From positions 14,017-41,520 of the forward strand of contig DCHV01000069.1 of assembly GCA_002314945.1 (NCBI GenBank): 27,504 nt of DNA, in the 5' to 3' direction. Of this stretch, positions 15,390-23,363 are shown piece by piece. The position numbers and the translations under genes are program-made. Origin of the DNA: Prevotellaceae bacterium UBA1743. GTDB taxonomy: Bacteria; Bacteroidota; Bacteroidia; Bacteroidales; Bacteroidaceae. How positions within the stretch are numbered: position 1 is the first letter of the stretch; every line of letters starts with the position of its first letter. A model generated the notes under the pieces. It was given only the letters and a program-made list of their open reading frames with translations. It was not told the origin of the DNA and ran no database searches.

Positions 15390-16523
15390 ATGATGCAATT
15401 AAAAAACATTTTTGCCGTTGCCACATTGGCATTAGGTATTTCAGCAACTGCCTATGCGCAAGATGCTGAAGAGAGCAAGGACTACAAGCCCGCTCCGTAT
15501 CTGTTCTTTGGACTTCAAGGCGGTGCCCAAACCACGTTCACCAATTACGACAACTTGAAGTTGATCACACCAACTTACAGCTTCAGTTTCGGTGGATTCT
15601 TCACTCCTGTCATCGGTGCCCGTTTGCATTTCAACGGATACCAAAACAAGGGTGGTTATCAGGACGCATCGTTAGATGCCAAGTATGACTACAAGTATTT
15701 GAACTCAGACTTAGACTTGATGGTCAATTTAGTTACCTTATTCGGAAAAAAGGATTACTATCCCGTAAACGTTTATTTGATTGGTGGTATTGGTCTTAAC
15801 TGTGCGTGGGATAACGATGACGCCTACGCAATGAATACCCAGATGCCAAGAGCTTGGGATGGCACGCGTCTCACCCACAATGCTCGTGTTGGAGCTCAGT
15901 TGGATTGGAATCTGATGAAGCACTTAAGTTTGAATTTGGAAGTTGACGCCAACAGTCTTGGCGATCGCTACAATAGCAAAATCAACCACAGAGACGATTG
16001 GCAATTGAATGCTCAAATCGGTTTGACCTACAAATTCGCCTACAAGAAAAAGCCAGTTGAGCAAGAGAAATGGGAAACTCGCGTGGACACCGTATGGTAT
16101 GACGATGTAACGTTCTCACCCCGTGTTGAAGACGGAACCATCACCTGGAACGTATTCTACAAGATTCGCGAAAGCGATTTCAACGATCCCGATGCTCAGT
16201 TGAAGGCTATTGGAAATTTCTTGAAAGACCATCGTGAGTGTAAAGTTTCTATCAAGTCTTATGCAGACGTTCAGACCGGCAATCCCAAAATCAACATGGG
16301 TTATTCCCAGCAACGTTCAGAAAAAGCCGTCAAGGCATTGGTTGATGCAGGTGTAGAACCTTCCATCATCACTGCTGAGTACTTTGGTGATACAGTTCAA
16401 CCTTTCGCAGAAAACGACAAGAATCGTGTTTCCATCATCAAGGCTACTGGTTTGAAGGATGTAAAAGACAGAAATGCAGTAAAGAAATTCCGCACCAAGG
16501 AAGTACGTTACCGTGTAAAATAA
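15390..16523 (+). CDS. OmpA-family outer-membrane protein
   Basis: A 377-residue protein with a signal peptide (cleavage after AYA, residue 23). A beta-barrel-like N-terminal domain (about 35-218) has alternating aromatic strands (YLFFGLQGGA, SFSFGGFFTPVIGARLHF, VYLIGGIGLNCAW, NAQIGLTYKFAY). An OmpA-like peptidoglycan-binding domain spans about 250-352. The peptidoglycan-contacting pair can be placed at D293 (SYADVQTG) and R309 (SQQRSEKAV); NDKNRVSII closes the domain. It probably links the outer membrane to peptidoglycan. Two Met codons stand at the start (15390, 15393); either could be used. The strong promoter and regular codon choice suggest high expression. A weak hairpin follows the gene. 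Confidence 0.9.
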   Translation: MMQLKNIFAVATLALGISATAYAQDAEESKDYKPAPYLFFGLQGGAQTTFTNYDNLKLITPTYSFSFGGFFTPVIGARLHFNGYQNKGGYQDASLDAKYDYKYLNSDLDLMVNLVTLFGKKDYYPVNVYLIGGIGLNCAWDNDDAYAMNTQMPRAWDGTRLTHNARVGAQLDWNLMKHLSLNLEVDANSLGDRYNSKINHRDDWQLNAQIGLTYKFAYKKKPVEQEKWETRVDTVWYDDVTFSPRVEDGTITWNVFYKIRESDFNDPDAQLKAIGNFLKDHRECKVSIKSYADVQTGNPKINMGYSQQRSEKAVKALVDAGVEPSIITAEYFGDTVQPFAENDKNRVSIIKATGLKDVKDRNAVKKFRTKEVRYRVK

Positions 16524-16551
16524 AAAGTAACATTTCACAAAAAGTACATGG

Positions 16552-16575
16552 AGCCTGGTCTTTTCCGACTGGGCT
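16552..16575 (+). terminator. Hairpin between the OmpA-like and methyltransferase genes (weak terminator or attenuator)
   Basis: AGCCTGGTC (16552-16560), six-base loop, GACTGGGCT (16567-16575) pair over nine positions, two of them G-U. The following sequence is only moderately T-rich (TCATTCGTTTCTC), so termination may be partial. The next gene starts 13 bases later and has no visible promoter of its own. Confidence 0.45.
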
Positions 16576-16588
16576 TCATTCGTTTCTC

Positions 16589-17776
16589 ATGACAAACGAG
16601 GCATTCATTCTGGCAAACCGAAAGGAAAATGTAAGAGAGTTGGCCCTCAGAAAGGCACCTGAAGGTATCGATTTAAAATTTTGTCTACAACAAATAGAAG
16701 GATGGCAGTTAGCCCAAACAAAACTTCCTATTTGGGCAACCCATGACAAGATTCTATTTCCGCCAAAACTATCAATGGAGCAATGCAGCAGCCAACTGAC
16801 TGCATCTTACAAGAGTTCTATTGTAGAACGTATTCTATCCTCTGAACAAAGAAATACTTTTGCTGATTTGACAGGAGGGTTTGGAATCGACTTCAGTTTC
16901 ATTGCAAAACACTTCAGACGAGCTATATATATCGAGAGACAAGAAGAACTCTGCCAAGTAGCTCAACATAATTTCAATGTGTTAGAACTCAATCAAGCCG
17001 ATGTATGGAATGGGGATTGTCTGGATTATTTGGAAGCCATTGGGCATGCAGACTTGATTTTCGTAGATCCAGCCCGCAGAGACTCCAACGGCAGGAAAAC
17101 AGTAGCACTACGAGATTGCGTTCCGGATATGACACAGTTATACCCTCGACTTCAGGCACAAGCGAAAATCGTTGTCGTAAAGCTATCTCCCATGCTGGAC
17201 ATCAGAGAAACAATAAGACTCTTGCCCAACATACAAGAAATACATGTGGTAAGTGTACAAGGAGAATGCAAGGAATTGCTTATCGTATTGGGCAAAGGAA
17301 ATGACACGTGTGTTACTTATTACTGCGTAAACCTCGGCACGGAAGAGACACCATTAATATGGAAAGAAGACACTCTCAGTCAAAAGCCAACCCTTGTCCT
17401 GAGTCCTCCAAGCAATGACAAATTCTTATTCGAGCCAAATGCTTCAATCTTGAAAGCTGGTCTACAAGACGAACTATGCAGTCTTTTCGGGATAGAAAAG
17501 TTACATCCATGTAGTCATCTTTTCATTGGAACTGAAAGAATAGAAAATTTCCCTGGACGTACGTTCCAAATAGACGGATCTTCCTCATTCAGAAAACAAG
17601 ATTTGAAAATATTGATAGGAGACTTACGAAAAGCAAATATTACGATTCGAAATTTTCCAATTCCCGTGACAAAATTACGGCAAAAATTAAGATTGAAAGA
17701 AGGAGGCGATACCTATCTGTTTGCCACCACATACAAAGACAACACACACTTACTCATACGATGTCACAAAGCGTAA
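16589..17776 (+). CDS. Class I SAM-dependent methyltransferase with THUMP-like domain
   Basis: A 395-residue protein of the Bacteroidota family usually annotated as a THUMP-like-domain methyltransferase. SAM motif I is FADLTGGFGID (91-101), the acidic residue of motif II is in YIERQEE (114-120), and the active-site-like motif is FVDPARRD (158-165), which recalls RNA or DNA amino-methyltransferases (DPPY/NPPY class). The C-terminal region (about 290-395) would be the substrate-binding THUMP-like part. It probably modifies RNA, but the target base is unknown. It lies 65 bases after the OmpA-like gene with a hairpin between and no clear promoter, so it may rely on readthrough. It ends two bases from the convergent PfkB kinase stop. 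Confidence 0.8.
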   Translation: MTNEAFILANRKENVRELALRKAPEGIDLKFCLQQIEGWQLAQTKLPIWATHDKILFPPKLSMEQCSSQLTASYKSSIVERILSSEQRNTFADLTGGFGIDFSFIAKHFRRAIYIERQEELCQVAQHNFNVLELNQADVWNGDCLDYLEAIGHADLIFVDPARRDSNGRKTVALRDCVPDMTQLYPRLQAQAKIVVVKLSPMLDIRETIRLLPNIQEIHVVSVQGECKELLIVLGKGNDTCVTYYCVNLGTEETPLIWKEDTLSQKPTLVLSPPSNDKFLFEPNASILKAGLQDELCSLFGIEKLHPCSHLFIGTERIENFPGRTFQIDGSSSFRKQDLKILIGDLRKANITIRNFPIPVTKLRQKLRLKEGGDTYLFATTYKDNTHLLIRCHKA

Positions 17777-17778
17777 TC

Positions 17779-18714
17779 CTACTCCAAAAAGTCATGGTAT
17801 GAGCGGCCAAATTCGCAAGAAACATAATTATCTATATGCTGACATGCGTTGCCGGCAAAAGCACATGCATCGGCTACCAGAGGAGTCCATCCTACCTCAT
17901 CAAGTCGTAACAGTTCTGATTTGCTAATACCATACCGAAATAAGGAACAAGCAAAACCCGCATTAAAATTATCTCCAGCCCCAACCGCACTCACTACATT
18001 CGGAATTTGTGGTACTTGGAAATCATAGCATCCCCTCGGAGTGCAAACAGTTACAGTTCCACCACCAGCAGTACAAATAAACAAGGAACAATACTGACTT
18101 ATTTTCTCATTATATATTTGTCGAGGATCCCGCATAGAGAACATCACATCAAAATCATCGGCACTTCCACGCACAATGGTACTCATGCGAAAATTGGAAA
18201 TCAACACAGGTAGTAATATTTCCAGTTCATGTTTGTGAGACTTTCGGAAATTCAAATCATAATACACAACTCCATTGCAACTATTTGTTTTTTCAAGCAT
18301 ACTCGTTACCAATGGGCGCATCCCTTCGCAAGCTGCAAAATAGGATCCGAAAAGCAATATGTCATCTTGCCTCATTACAGGAAGTTCCCAAGAATCTGAA
18401 ATACGTGGTATTTCCTTATAGAAAGTATAATCGGCATCCCCTTCCTCATTGAGAAATGCCAGACTCAAAGCACTCTTTTCATTCTTTCGCAATTCAAAGA
18501 AACTTGTATCCAAACCATTCTCACGCATAAAATTCACAGTCTTTCGACCTATAACATCATCACCTGCATAACCAACAAAAGCACAAGGTATGCCTGTGCG
18601 GCCAATACTGACAACACTGTTGAAACTGCTGCCCCCATGCACAGCAGCAACAGGTAGATCTCCCTTGAAAAGAATATCCATTATGGTTTCACCCATTCCT
18701 ACTATTTTTCTCAT
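17779..18714 (-). CDS. PfkB-family carbohydrate kinase
   Basis: A 311-residue ribokinase-fold sugar kinase. The N-terminus KIVGMGETIMDILF and the substrate segment AVHGGSSFNSVVSIGRTG (G-G-x-x-x-N) are typical. The C-terminal signature is VSAVGAGDNFNAGFACSLF, whose Asp is the catalytic base. I chose the ATG at 18714; an in-frame GTG at 18726 would add four residues. The sugar is uncertain: fructokinase or ribokinase-like activity is the usual annotation, and nucleoside kinases share the fold. It is divergent from the HprK-like kinase, and a TAATTTTG box lies about 33 bases upstream of its ATG. Confidence 0.87.
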   Translation of the reverse strand: MRKIVGMGETIMDILFKGDLPVAAVHGGSSFNSVVSIGRTGIPCAFVGYAGDDVIGRKTVNFMRENGLDTSFFELRKNEKSALSLAFLNEEGDADYTFYKEIPRISDSWELPVMRQDDILLFGSYFAACEGMRPLVTSMLEKTNSCNGVVYYDLNFRKSHKHELEILLPVLISNFRMSTIVRGSADDFDVMFSMRDPRQIYNEKISQYCSLFICTAGGGTVTVCTPRGCYDFQVPQIPNVVSAVGAGDNFNAGFACSLFRYGISKSELLRLDEVGWTPLVADACAFAGNACQHIDNYVSCEFGRSYHDFLE

Positions 18715-18746
18715 ATTTTCACACACTCATTATGTTATCTTGAGCA

Positions 18747-18754
18747 CAAAATTA
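18747..18754 (-). promoter_or_regulatory. -7 box (TAATTTTG) for the PfkB kinase gene
   Basis: The minus-strand TAATTTTG fits TAnnTTTG and predicts a leader of roughly 25 bases. A TTTG exists only 10 bases further upstream, too close for a normal -33 element, so the promoter may be weak or activator-dependent. Confidence 0.45.
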
Positions 18755-18796
18755 CTATCAATTCACAAAAAGGAAGAGGAACGAAGGAAAAAAGTG

Positions 18797-18804
18797 TATC
18801 TTTG
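18797..18804 (+). promoter_or_regulatory. -7 box (TATCTTTG) for the HprK-like gene
   Basis: TATCTTTG fits TAnnTTTG and would start transcription about 62 bases before ATG 18873. No TTTG stands at -33. It lies 42 bases from the oppositely oriented TAATTTTG of the PfkB gene, so the two promoters would share their upstream DNA. Confidence 0.45.
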
Positions 18805-18872
18805 CAAAGAAAATTGAGTATCTATATTAAAATCGACTCAGATATTTACGTCGTGTTACTATAAAGAATAGC

Positions 18873-19823
18873 ATGGAACAAGTTTTCAAAGACTACATCA
18901 TAGCGGAACACAGGATTCGCATAAAAGGTGACACGTTGGTCTCTCTTGTAAACCATATCCAAGGGTTCAATTCTTTTATTGCCTCATCTCAAGGTACCCC
19001 CATGGCAGCCTTTACTATAAAGGAGGAAGAATCCCCTAACATGGAGAATATGGAATACACTTTCGACTTCGAGGGCATCAAAAGTATGTTCGGAACGCAC
19101 AAGAACGGATACATCTTTGAGATGAAACCCAAGGACGAAAAACCAATAAAATTATGGAGCGAGACAGGCACGAAAACATTATATATCACGTGGCAACCGA
19201 AGGAAGATGCCACGACAACTCGACTAATGCGATTTATCTTGTGGATTGCCTTCGGAATGTGTACAACACATCTACAAACTATTGCAATCCATGCCAGTAC
19301 TATTACGTACAAGGAACGTAACATCCTCTTTTTAGGGGAAAGTGGGACAGGGAAAAGCACTCATACACGATTGTGGAAAGAGTACATAAAAGGCACCGCA
19401 CTACTAAACGATGATAGCCCTATTCTGAGAATCATCGATGGGAAACCATGGGTATTCGGCAGTCCATGGAGTGGAAAGACTCCATGTTACAAAAACGAGA
19501 AATATCCTTTGGCGGCTTGTGTGCGACTCTCTCAAGCACCATATAACAAAATAGAAAAACTGAACACGCTACAAGCTTTTGCTGCAATACACCCATCATG
19601 CCCACCAGAATTCGCCTACGATGAGAATCTCTATGATGGTATCAGTCAAACATTGAATGATCTGCTATCACAAGTCCCATTCTATCACTTGGAGTGTCTT
19701 CCCGATGCTGCAGCTGTCAAACTTTCCTTCACCACCATATTCGGTAGCGAACCAAACACAGTTACAGAATATGTTTGCAAAGATAATGTACAGGATATGA
19801 AACAGCCGCCCAACCAGCAATAA
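18873..19823 (+). CDS. HPr kinase/PEPCK-fold kinase-like protein of unknown function
   Basis: A 316-residue protein whose C-terminal half has the HprK/PEP carboxykinase nucleotide-binding pattern: HAST at 140-143, P-loop GESGTGKST at 155-163, acidic LNDDSP at 178-183, and GSPWSGKTPCY at 196-206. The first 120 residues look like a separate small domain. Such HprK-like proteins occur in Bacteroidota and in some lasso-peptide clusters; here no HPr, PqqD-like or peptide gene adjoins it, so the substrate is unknown. The divergent neighbour is a sugar kinase, which hints weakly at carbon metabolism. Its last 62 bases (residues 297-316) overlap the convergent permease gene on the other strand. Confidence 0.75.
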   Translation: MEQVFKDYIIAEHRIRIKGDTLVSLVNHIQGFNSFIASSQGTPMAAFTIKEEESPNMENMEYTFDFEGIKSMFGTHKNGYIFEMKPKDEKPIKLWSETGTKTLYITWQPKEDATTTRLMRFILWIAFGMCTTHLQTIAIHASTITYKERNILFLGESGTGKSTHTRLWKEYIKGTALLNDDSPILRIIDGKPWVFGSPWSGKTPCYKNEKYPLAACVRLSQAPYNKIEKLNTLQAFAAIHPSCPPEFAYDENLYDGISQTLNDLLSQVPFYHLECLPDAAAVKLSFTTIFGSEPNTVTEYVCKDNVQDMKQPPNQQ

Positions 19824-20988
19824 ACACTGTGGCAAAAATCAGGATCACATCACCGATATCGACACTGACAGGATAAGATTCCACAATAAAACTGCCCGCG
19901 CTACCGCCCATCGTAATTAATCCATAAGTATCTTGCAACCAACATAGTAACAGTCCAAGACAAATACCACAACATGCACCTGCCAAATTAATCATCCGCC
20001 CTTCCCACATGAAAACGCTTCCCACCTGACGAGCATCCGCCCCCAGACTTCCCAATGTGATAGCATCCTGTTTCTTCTCAATCATTAACATTGACAAGGA
20101 TCCAATAATATTAAAACAAGCTACCAAAAGGATAAAAGTAAGAAAGAGATATGAAATCAATTTTTCTATTCGCATAATGCGGAACACATCATCTTGTTGT
20201 TCGTACCGATCTTGTACAGAATAGGATGGTCCCACCACCTCACGAATCGATTCCTTTGCTTTCGACAAGTTCACGCCTTCCTTCAATTTTATCTCGACGG
20301 ACGAAATACGGCCTTTCTGATCAAAAAGATGTTGTGCGAAGGACAAACTGGTAAGAATGTAGTTAGCATCATACTGACTCTGTTGTACCATAAAAACCAC
20401 GCCAGGACTTTGTAGTTCAGCATGATTGAACGAAGACATAGGATTTCCCATATTTACTCGTTCTCCTTTTTTGGGAGCATACAGTTGTAAAGGTTCCTCA
20501 AAATAGGTTCCCATTCCTAATTGACTAGCCAATTGAATTCCTAAGACACCGTATTCCACACTATCTGCATGCAACAAAAATTCTCCCTCTCCATACAATA
20601 GGCTGTCCACGTCTGTCAAATCCCTAAAATTGTCAGACACGCCTTTCACGTTGACTACAATCTGTCGCCCTTCCCTAACGACCAAGGCCTGATCTTCCAT
20701 CACAGGTGAATACTCCTGCACAATTTCCATTTGCTGCAGTTTGAGAAGTTTTTCATCATCAACTGGCACTGTCTTCCCTTGTACTAATGACACTTTCAAC
20801 TGCGGGTCAAATGCAGTAAAAAGACTGGCTATCAAATCTTGAAAGCCATTAAATACGCTCAGGGTACAAACCAATGCAGCCGTTGTAACAGCCACCCCTA
20901 CCACCGAAATACCGCTGATGATATTGATAGCATGATGGCTCTTTCGACTGAACAGGTAGCGGCGAGCAACGAAAAACTCAAATTTCAT
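19762..20988 (-). CDS. LolC/LolE-family ABC transporter permease (lipoprotein release type)
   Basis: A 408-residue FtsX-type permease. One N-terminal membrane helix (about 20-45, INIISGISVVGVAVTTAALV) is followed by a large periplasmic MacB-like domain (about 50-260). Three C-terminal helices follow, near 270-295, 325-350 and 375-398. The opening FFVARRYLFSRKSHHAINII is typical of Lol permeases, which extract lipoproteins from the inner membrane together with LolD ATPase. LolD is not in the window. It is the last gene of the aroQ-OMT-rbfA-permease run; its ATG overlaps the rbfA stop (ATGA). Its 3' end overlaps the HprK-like gene by 62 bases. Confidence 0.87.
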   Translation of the reverse strand: MKFEFFVARRYLFSRKSHHAINIISGISVVGVAVTTAALVCTLSVFNGFQDLIASLFTAFDPQLKVSLVQGKTVPVDDEKLLKLQQMEIVQEYSPVMEDQALVVREGRQIVVNVKGVSDNFRDLTDVDSLLYGEGEFLLHADSVEYGVLGIQLASQLGMGTYFEEPLQLYAPKKGERVNMGNPMSSFNHAELQSPGVVFMVQQSQYDANYILTSLSFAQHLFDQKGRISSVEIKLKEGVNLSKAKESIREVVGPSYSVQDRYEQQDDVFRIMRIEKLISYLFLTFILLVACFNIIGSLSMLMIEKKQDAITLGSLGADARQVGSVFMWEGRMINLAGACCGICLGLLLCWLQDTYGLITMGGSAGSFIVESYPVSVDIGDVILIFATVFIAGWAAVSYPVHYLCKHIL

Positions 20989-21320
20989 TTCTTGAGTAGT
21001 TCATCTATATGTTCCGCATAATCAAGGGAATCATCCACGAAAAATTTCAATTCAGGAATGATACGCAATTGTTTACCAACGCGGTTACCCAACTCAAAAC
21101 GGACTTGCCGTTGGTTTTTATTGATATTCTGTATGATTTCCGCTGCACGATCGCTTGGAAAGACGCTCAGATATGCCCGACATACACTCATATCCGGACT
21201 GATACGACATGTACAGACACTAACCAGCACACCACGCATAGCACTTGTCTGTTTCTGAAATATGTCGCTCAATTCCTTTTGAATAAGTCGTGCAATCCTA
21301 TTTTGTCTTGTTGTCTCCAT
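20985..21320 (-). CDS. rbfA: Ribosome-binding factor A
   Basis: A 111-residue KH-fold protein that assists late maturation of the 30S subunit. The start TTRQNRIARLIQKELSDIF, the middle ISPDMSVCRAYLSVFP, and the end RVGKQLRIIPELKFFVDDSL are characteristic of RbfA. Length is normal. It lies 15 bases after the O-methyltransferase gene and overlaps the permease start by four bases. Confidence 0.95.
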   Translation of the reverse strand: METTRQNRIARLIQKELSDIFQKQTSAMRGVLVSVCTCRISPDMSVCRAYLSVFPSDRAAEIIQNINKNQRQVRFELGNRVGKQLRIIPELKFFVDDSLDYAEHIDELLKK

Positions 21321-21335
21321 AACTTTATATTGTTT

Positions 21336-21965
21336 TTATTTAACTCTAATCAATGTGAGACCATCCCTCAAGGGAAGAATCACTTTCTCCACCCGATTAT
21401 CCTGAGCCACTATGTCATTAAATGCCTTCACCCCACGAGTCTGCACATCACTTTCACGTGGGTTTTCTTCGAGTACATGATCATACCACAACGTATTGTC
21501 GGCTATGATAAACCCTCCTTTTCGCATCCGAGGAAGTACCATGTCATAATATTCCACATATTGCCTTTTATCCGCATCGATAAAAGCCAAGTCCCATACG
21601 ACATTCATCTGAGGTACAAGTTGCAAACCATCACCAATGTGCAAATGTAAGAAAGATGCATATTCACTACCTTCAAACCATCGACGAATAAAATCTTCCT
21701 GTTCGTCAAATATCTCAAAAGTATGTAGTTCGGCACCTGATGACAGCCCCTCTGCCATGCTCAATGCACTATATCCACTAAACGTACCCAATTCCAATAC
21801 ATATTTCGGGTTAATCATTTTCACCAGCATTTTCAGCAAACGTCCTTGCAAATGACCGCTTGCCATTTGGCCATAGGCGAGTTTCAATTGTGTATCTCGC
21901 CACAATGCATGCAAATAATTCCCCTCCGCATCAATATGCTGAAGGATGTACTCCTCTCGGGTCAT
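21336..21965 (-). CDS. O-methyltransferase (catechol/caffeoyl-CoA OMT family)
   Basis: A 209-residue SAM-dependent methyltransferase. Visible motifs are YVLELGTFSGYSALSMAEGL (SAM motif I), HTFEIFDEQ (motif II acidic residue), WDLAFIDADKRQYVEYY (metal-binding Asp region) and GGFIIADNTLWYDHV (second metal-ligand Asp/Asn). These are the landmarks of the divalent-metal OMT family. The substrate is not known; bacterial members act on small phenolics or on tRNA (TrmR-like wobble uridine). The start overlaps the aroQ stop (ATGA). Confidence 0.9.
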   Translation of the reverse strand: MTREEYILQHIDAEGNYLHALWRDTQLKLAYGQMASGHLQGRLLKMLVKMINPKYVLELGTFSGYSALSMAEGLSSGAELHTFEIFDEQEDFIRRWFEGSEYASFLHLHIGDGLQLVPQMNVVWDLAFIDADKRQYVEYYDMVLPRMRKGGFIIADNTLWYDHVLEENPRESDVQTRGVKAFNDIVAQDNRVEKVILPLRDGLTLIRVK

Positions 21966-22393
21966 TCTGTCCGATTATTCGTCAGAATTGCTTCAACCGC
22001 CAATCGGTAACTATCCAGCCCAAAACCGGAAATCACACCCATACATCCGCTACTAATCATACTGTAACGCCGAAACTCCTCGCGCTGCTGCACGTTGGAT
22101 ATATGCACTTCTATCGTGGGAGTTGTGACACTGCGGATGGCATCCAATATCGCTACGCTCGTATGGGTGTAAGCACCGGCGTTCAAAACAATGCCATCAC
22201 GATCGAAACCCACTTCCTGAATCTTATTGATAATCTCACCCTCTAAATTACTCTGGAAGTAATCAATACGAATCTGCGGATAACGATTACGCAACACTTT
22301 CAAATAGTCTTCCCATGTCCGTTTTCCGTAGATTTCTGGTTCCCGAATGCCCAAAAGATTCAAATTAGGACCATTGATAATTTGGATTCTCAT
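21962..22393 (-). CDS. aroQ: 3-dehydroquinate dehydratase, type II
   Basis: The 143-residue enzyme dehydrates 3-dehydroquinate to 3-dehydroshikimate in the shikimate pathway. It shows GPNLNLLGIREPEIYG at the N-terminus with the catalytic Tyr, the FQSNLEGEIINKIQ helix, GIVLNAGAYTHTSVAI, and the catalytic His segment IEVHISNVQQREEFR. I chose the ATG at 22393 because MRIQIINGPNLNLLG is the family start; the frame is open to 22420. It is first in the minus-strand run and divergent from xerD, with overlapping promoters. Confidence 0.96.
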   Translation of the reverse strand: MRIQIINGPNLNLLGIREPEIYGKRTWEDYLKVLRNRYPQIRIDYFQSNLEGEIINKIQEVGFDRDGIVLNAGAYTHTSVAILDAIRSVTTPTIEVHISNVQQREEFRRYSMISSGCMGVISGFGLDSYRLAVEAILTNNRTE

Positions 22394-22411
22394 AATATTT
22401 TCATACTTTTG
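22381..22411 (+). promoter_or_regulatory. Bacteroides-type promoter (TTTG-N19-TACTTTTG) for xerD
   Basis: TTTG at 22381-22384, 19 bases, then TACTTTTG at 22404-22411: an exact consensus match. The -33 element lies inside the first codons of aroQ. The start site would be near 22418, about 18 bases before ATG 22436. Confidence 0.7.
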
Positions 22412-22417
22412 TCGGGA

Positions 22418-22425
22418 CAAAGATA
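22418..22425 (-). promoter_or_regulatory. -7 box (TATCTTTG) for aroQ
   Basis: The minus-strand TATCTTTG fits TAnnTTTG and would start transcription near 22411, about 18 bases before ATG 22393. No TTTG is visible at -33. Together with the xerD -7 box it forms the inverted repeat TTTGTC-GG-GACAAA (22408-22421). Confidence 0.5.
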
Positions 22426-22435
22426 CATATTTTCC

Positions 22436-23362
22436 ATGAAATACGAGCTAAATAGTCTGGGAATTATCGACAAAAGCATTCTTCGTCGCTATATCCAGTA
22501 TCTGAGATTGGAACGATCATATTCCTCCAACACCTTAGATGCCTACTGTAAGGATTTACAGAAATTGATCAATTTCTATTCAGACGAAGGCATTGACTTC
22601 AGGAATGTTACATTGGAGCAATTGGATCATTTTGCTGGGACGCTAAAGGATTTGGGTATCCAGCCACGTAGCACAGCCCGAATTCTGAGTGGAGTGCGAT
22701 CTTTCTATCGGTTTCTGTTCATCGAGAAAGAAATAGAAACAGACCCCACAGAACTAATGGAAAGCCCTCAGATAGGGAAGCATTTACCCGAAGTTCTTAC
22801 ATTGGAAGAAATTGACGCAATCGAGAAAGTGATTCCTATAGATACCCCCGAAGGACAACGCGATCGCACCATTATCGAAGTTCTATATAGTTGCGGTCTT
22901 CGAATTAGTGAATTGTGCGCATTAAAGAATAGTGATCTATTCATGGAGGAAGGTTATATACGAATACACGGAAAAGGGAGAAAGGAACGGCTTGTTCCAA
23001 TAAGCACACAAGCTATCAACGAAATAGAACGATGGCTCCTCATTAGATCTGGCATTAGAATCAACGAGGGAGAAGAAGATTATGTATTCCTTTCTCGCCG
23101 AGGGCGACGAATAAGCAGAATCTCCCTCTTCATTTATATCCGCCGATATGCCCAAATGGCTGGCATTCGAAAAAACATCAGTCCCCATACCTTCCGGCAC
23201 AGTTTCGCCACCCATTTATTAGAAGGCGGGGCTAACCTTCGTGCCATCCAAGCCATGTTGGGGCACGAAGACATCGCTACAACCGAAATATACATGCATG
23301 TGGACAAAACACACTTGAAGAAAGAAATTCTAGAGCATCATCCGAGGAATTTATCCCACTAA
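22436..23362 (+). CDS. xerD: Site-specific tyrosine recombinase XerD
   Basis: A 308-residue recombinase. The N-terminal SAM-like DNA-binding domain spans about 10-100 (YIQYLRLERSYSSNTLDAYC). In the C-terminal catalytic domain the active-site set is complete: R in YSCGLRISELCAL, K in HGKGRKERLVP, H-x-x-R in PHTFRHSFATHLL, H in MLGHEDIATTEIY, and the nucleophilic Y in EIYMHV. Size and position beside aroQ fit the chromosome-dimer-resolving XerD of Bacteroidota rather than a mobile integrase. I chose the ATG at 22436, downstream of the promoter; the frame opens at 22382. A run of 12 A follows the stop directly. Confidence 0.92.
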   Translation: MKYELNSLGIIDKSILRRYIQYLRLERSYSSNTLDAYCKDLQKLINFYSDEGIDFRNVTLEQLDHFAGTLKDLGIQPRSTARILSGVRSFYRFLFIEKEIETDPTELMESPQIGKHLPEVLTLEEIDAIEKVIPIDTPEGQRDRTIIEVLYSCGLRISELCALKNSDLFMEEGYIRIHGKGRKERLVPISTQAINEIERWLLIRSGIRINEGEEDYVFLSRRGRRISRISLFIYIRRYAQMAGIRKNISPHTFRHSFATHLLEGGANLRAIQAMLGHEDIATTEIYMHVDKTHLKKEILEHHPRNLSH

Positions 23363-23363
23363 C

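Noticed and set aside
21009..21650. 213-codon plus-strand open frame across rbfA and the O-methyltransferase gene
   Set aside because: It spans the antisense of two well-supported genes and their junction, with no promoter box or recognisable domain.
22436..23362. xerD considered as an integrase of a mobile element
   Set aside because: It lies beside aroQ in a core-gene context, is of XerD length, and no attachment repeats, tRNA gene or cargo genes are present.
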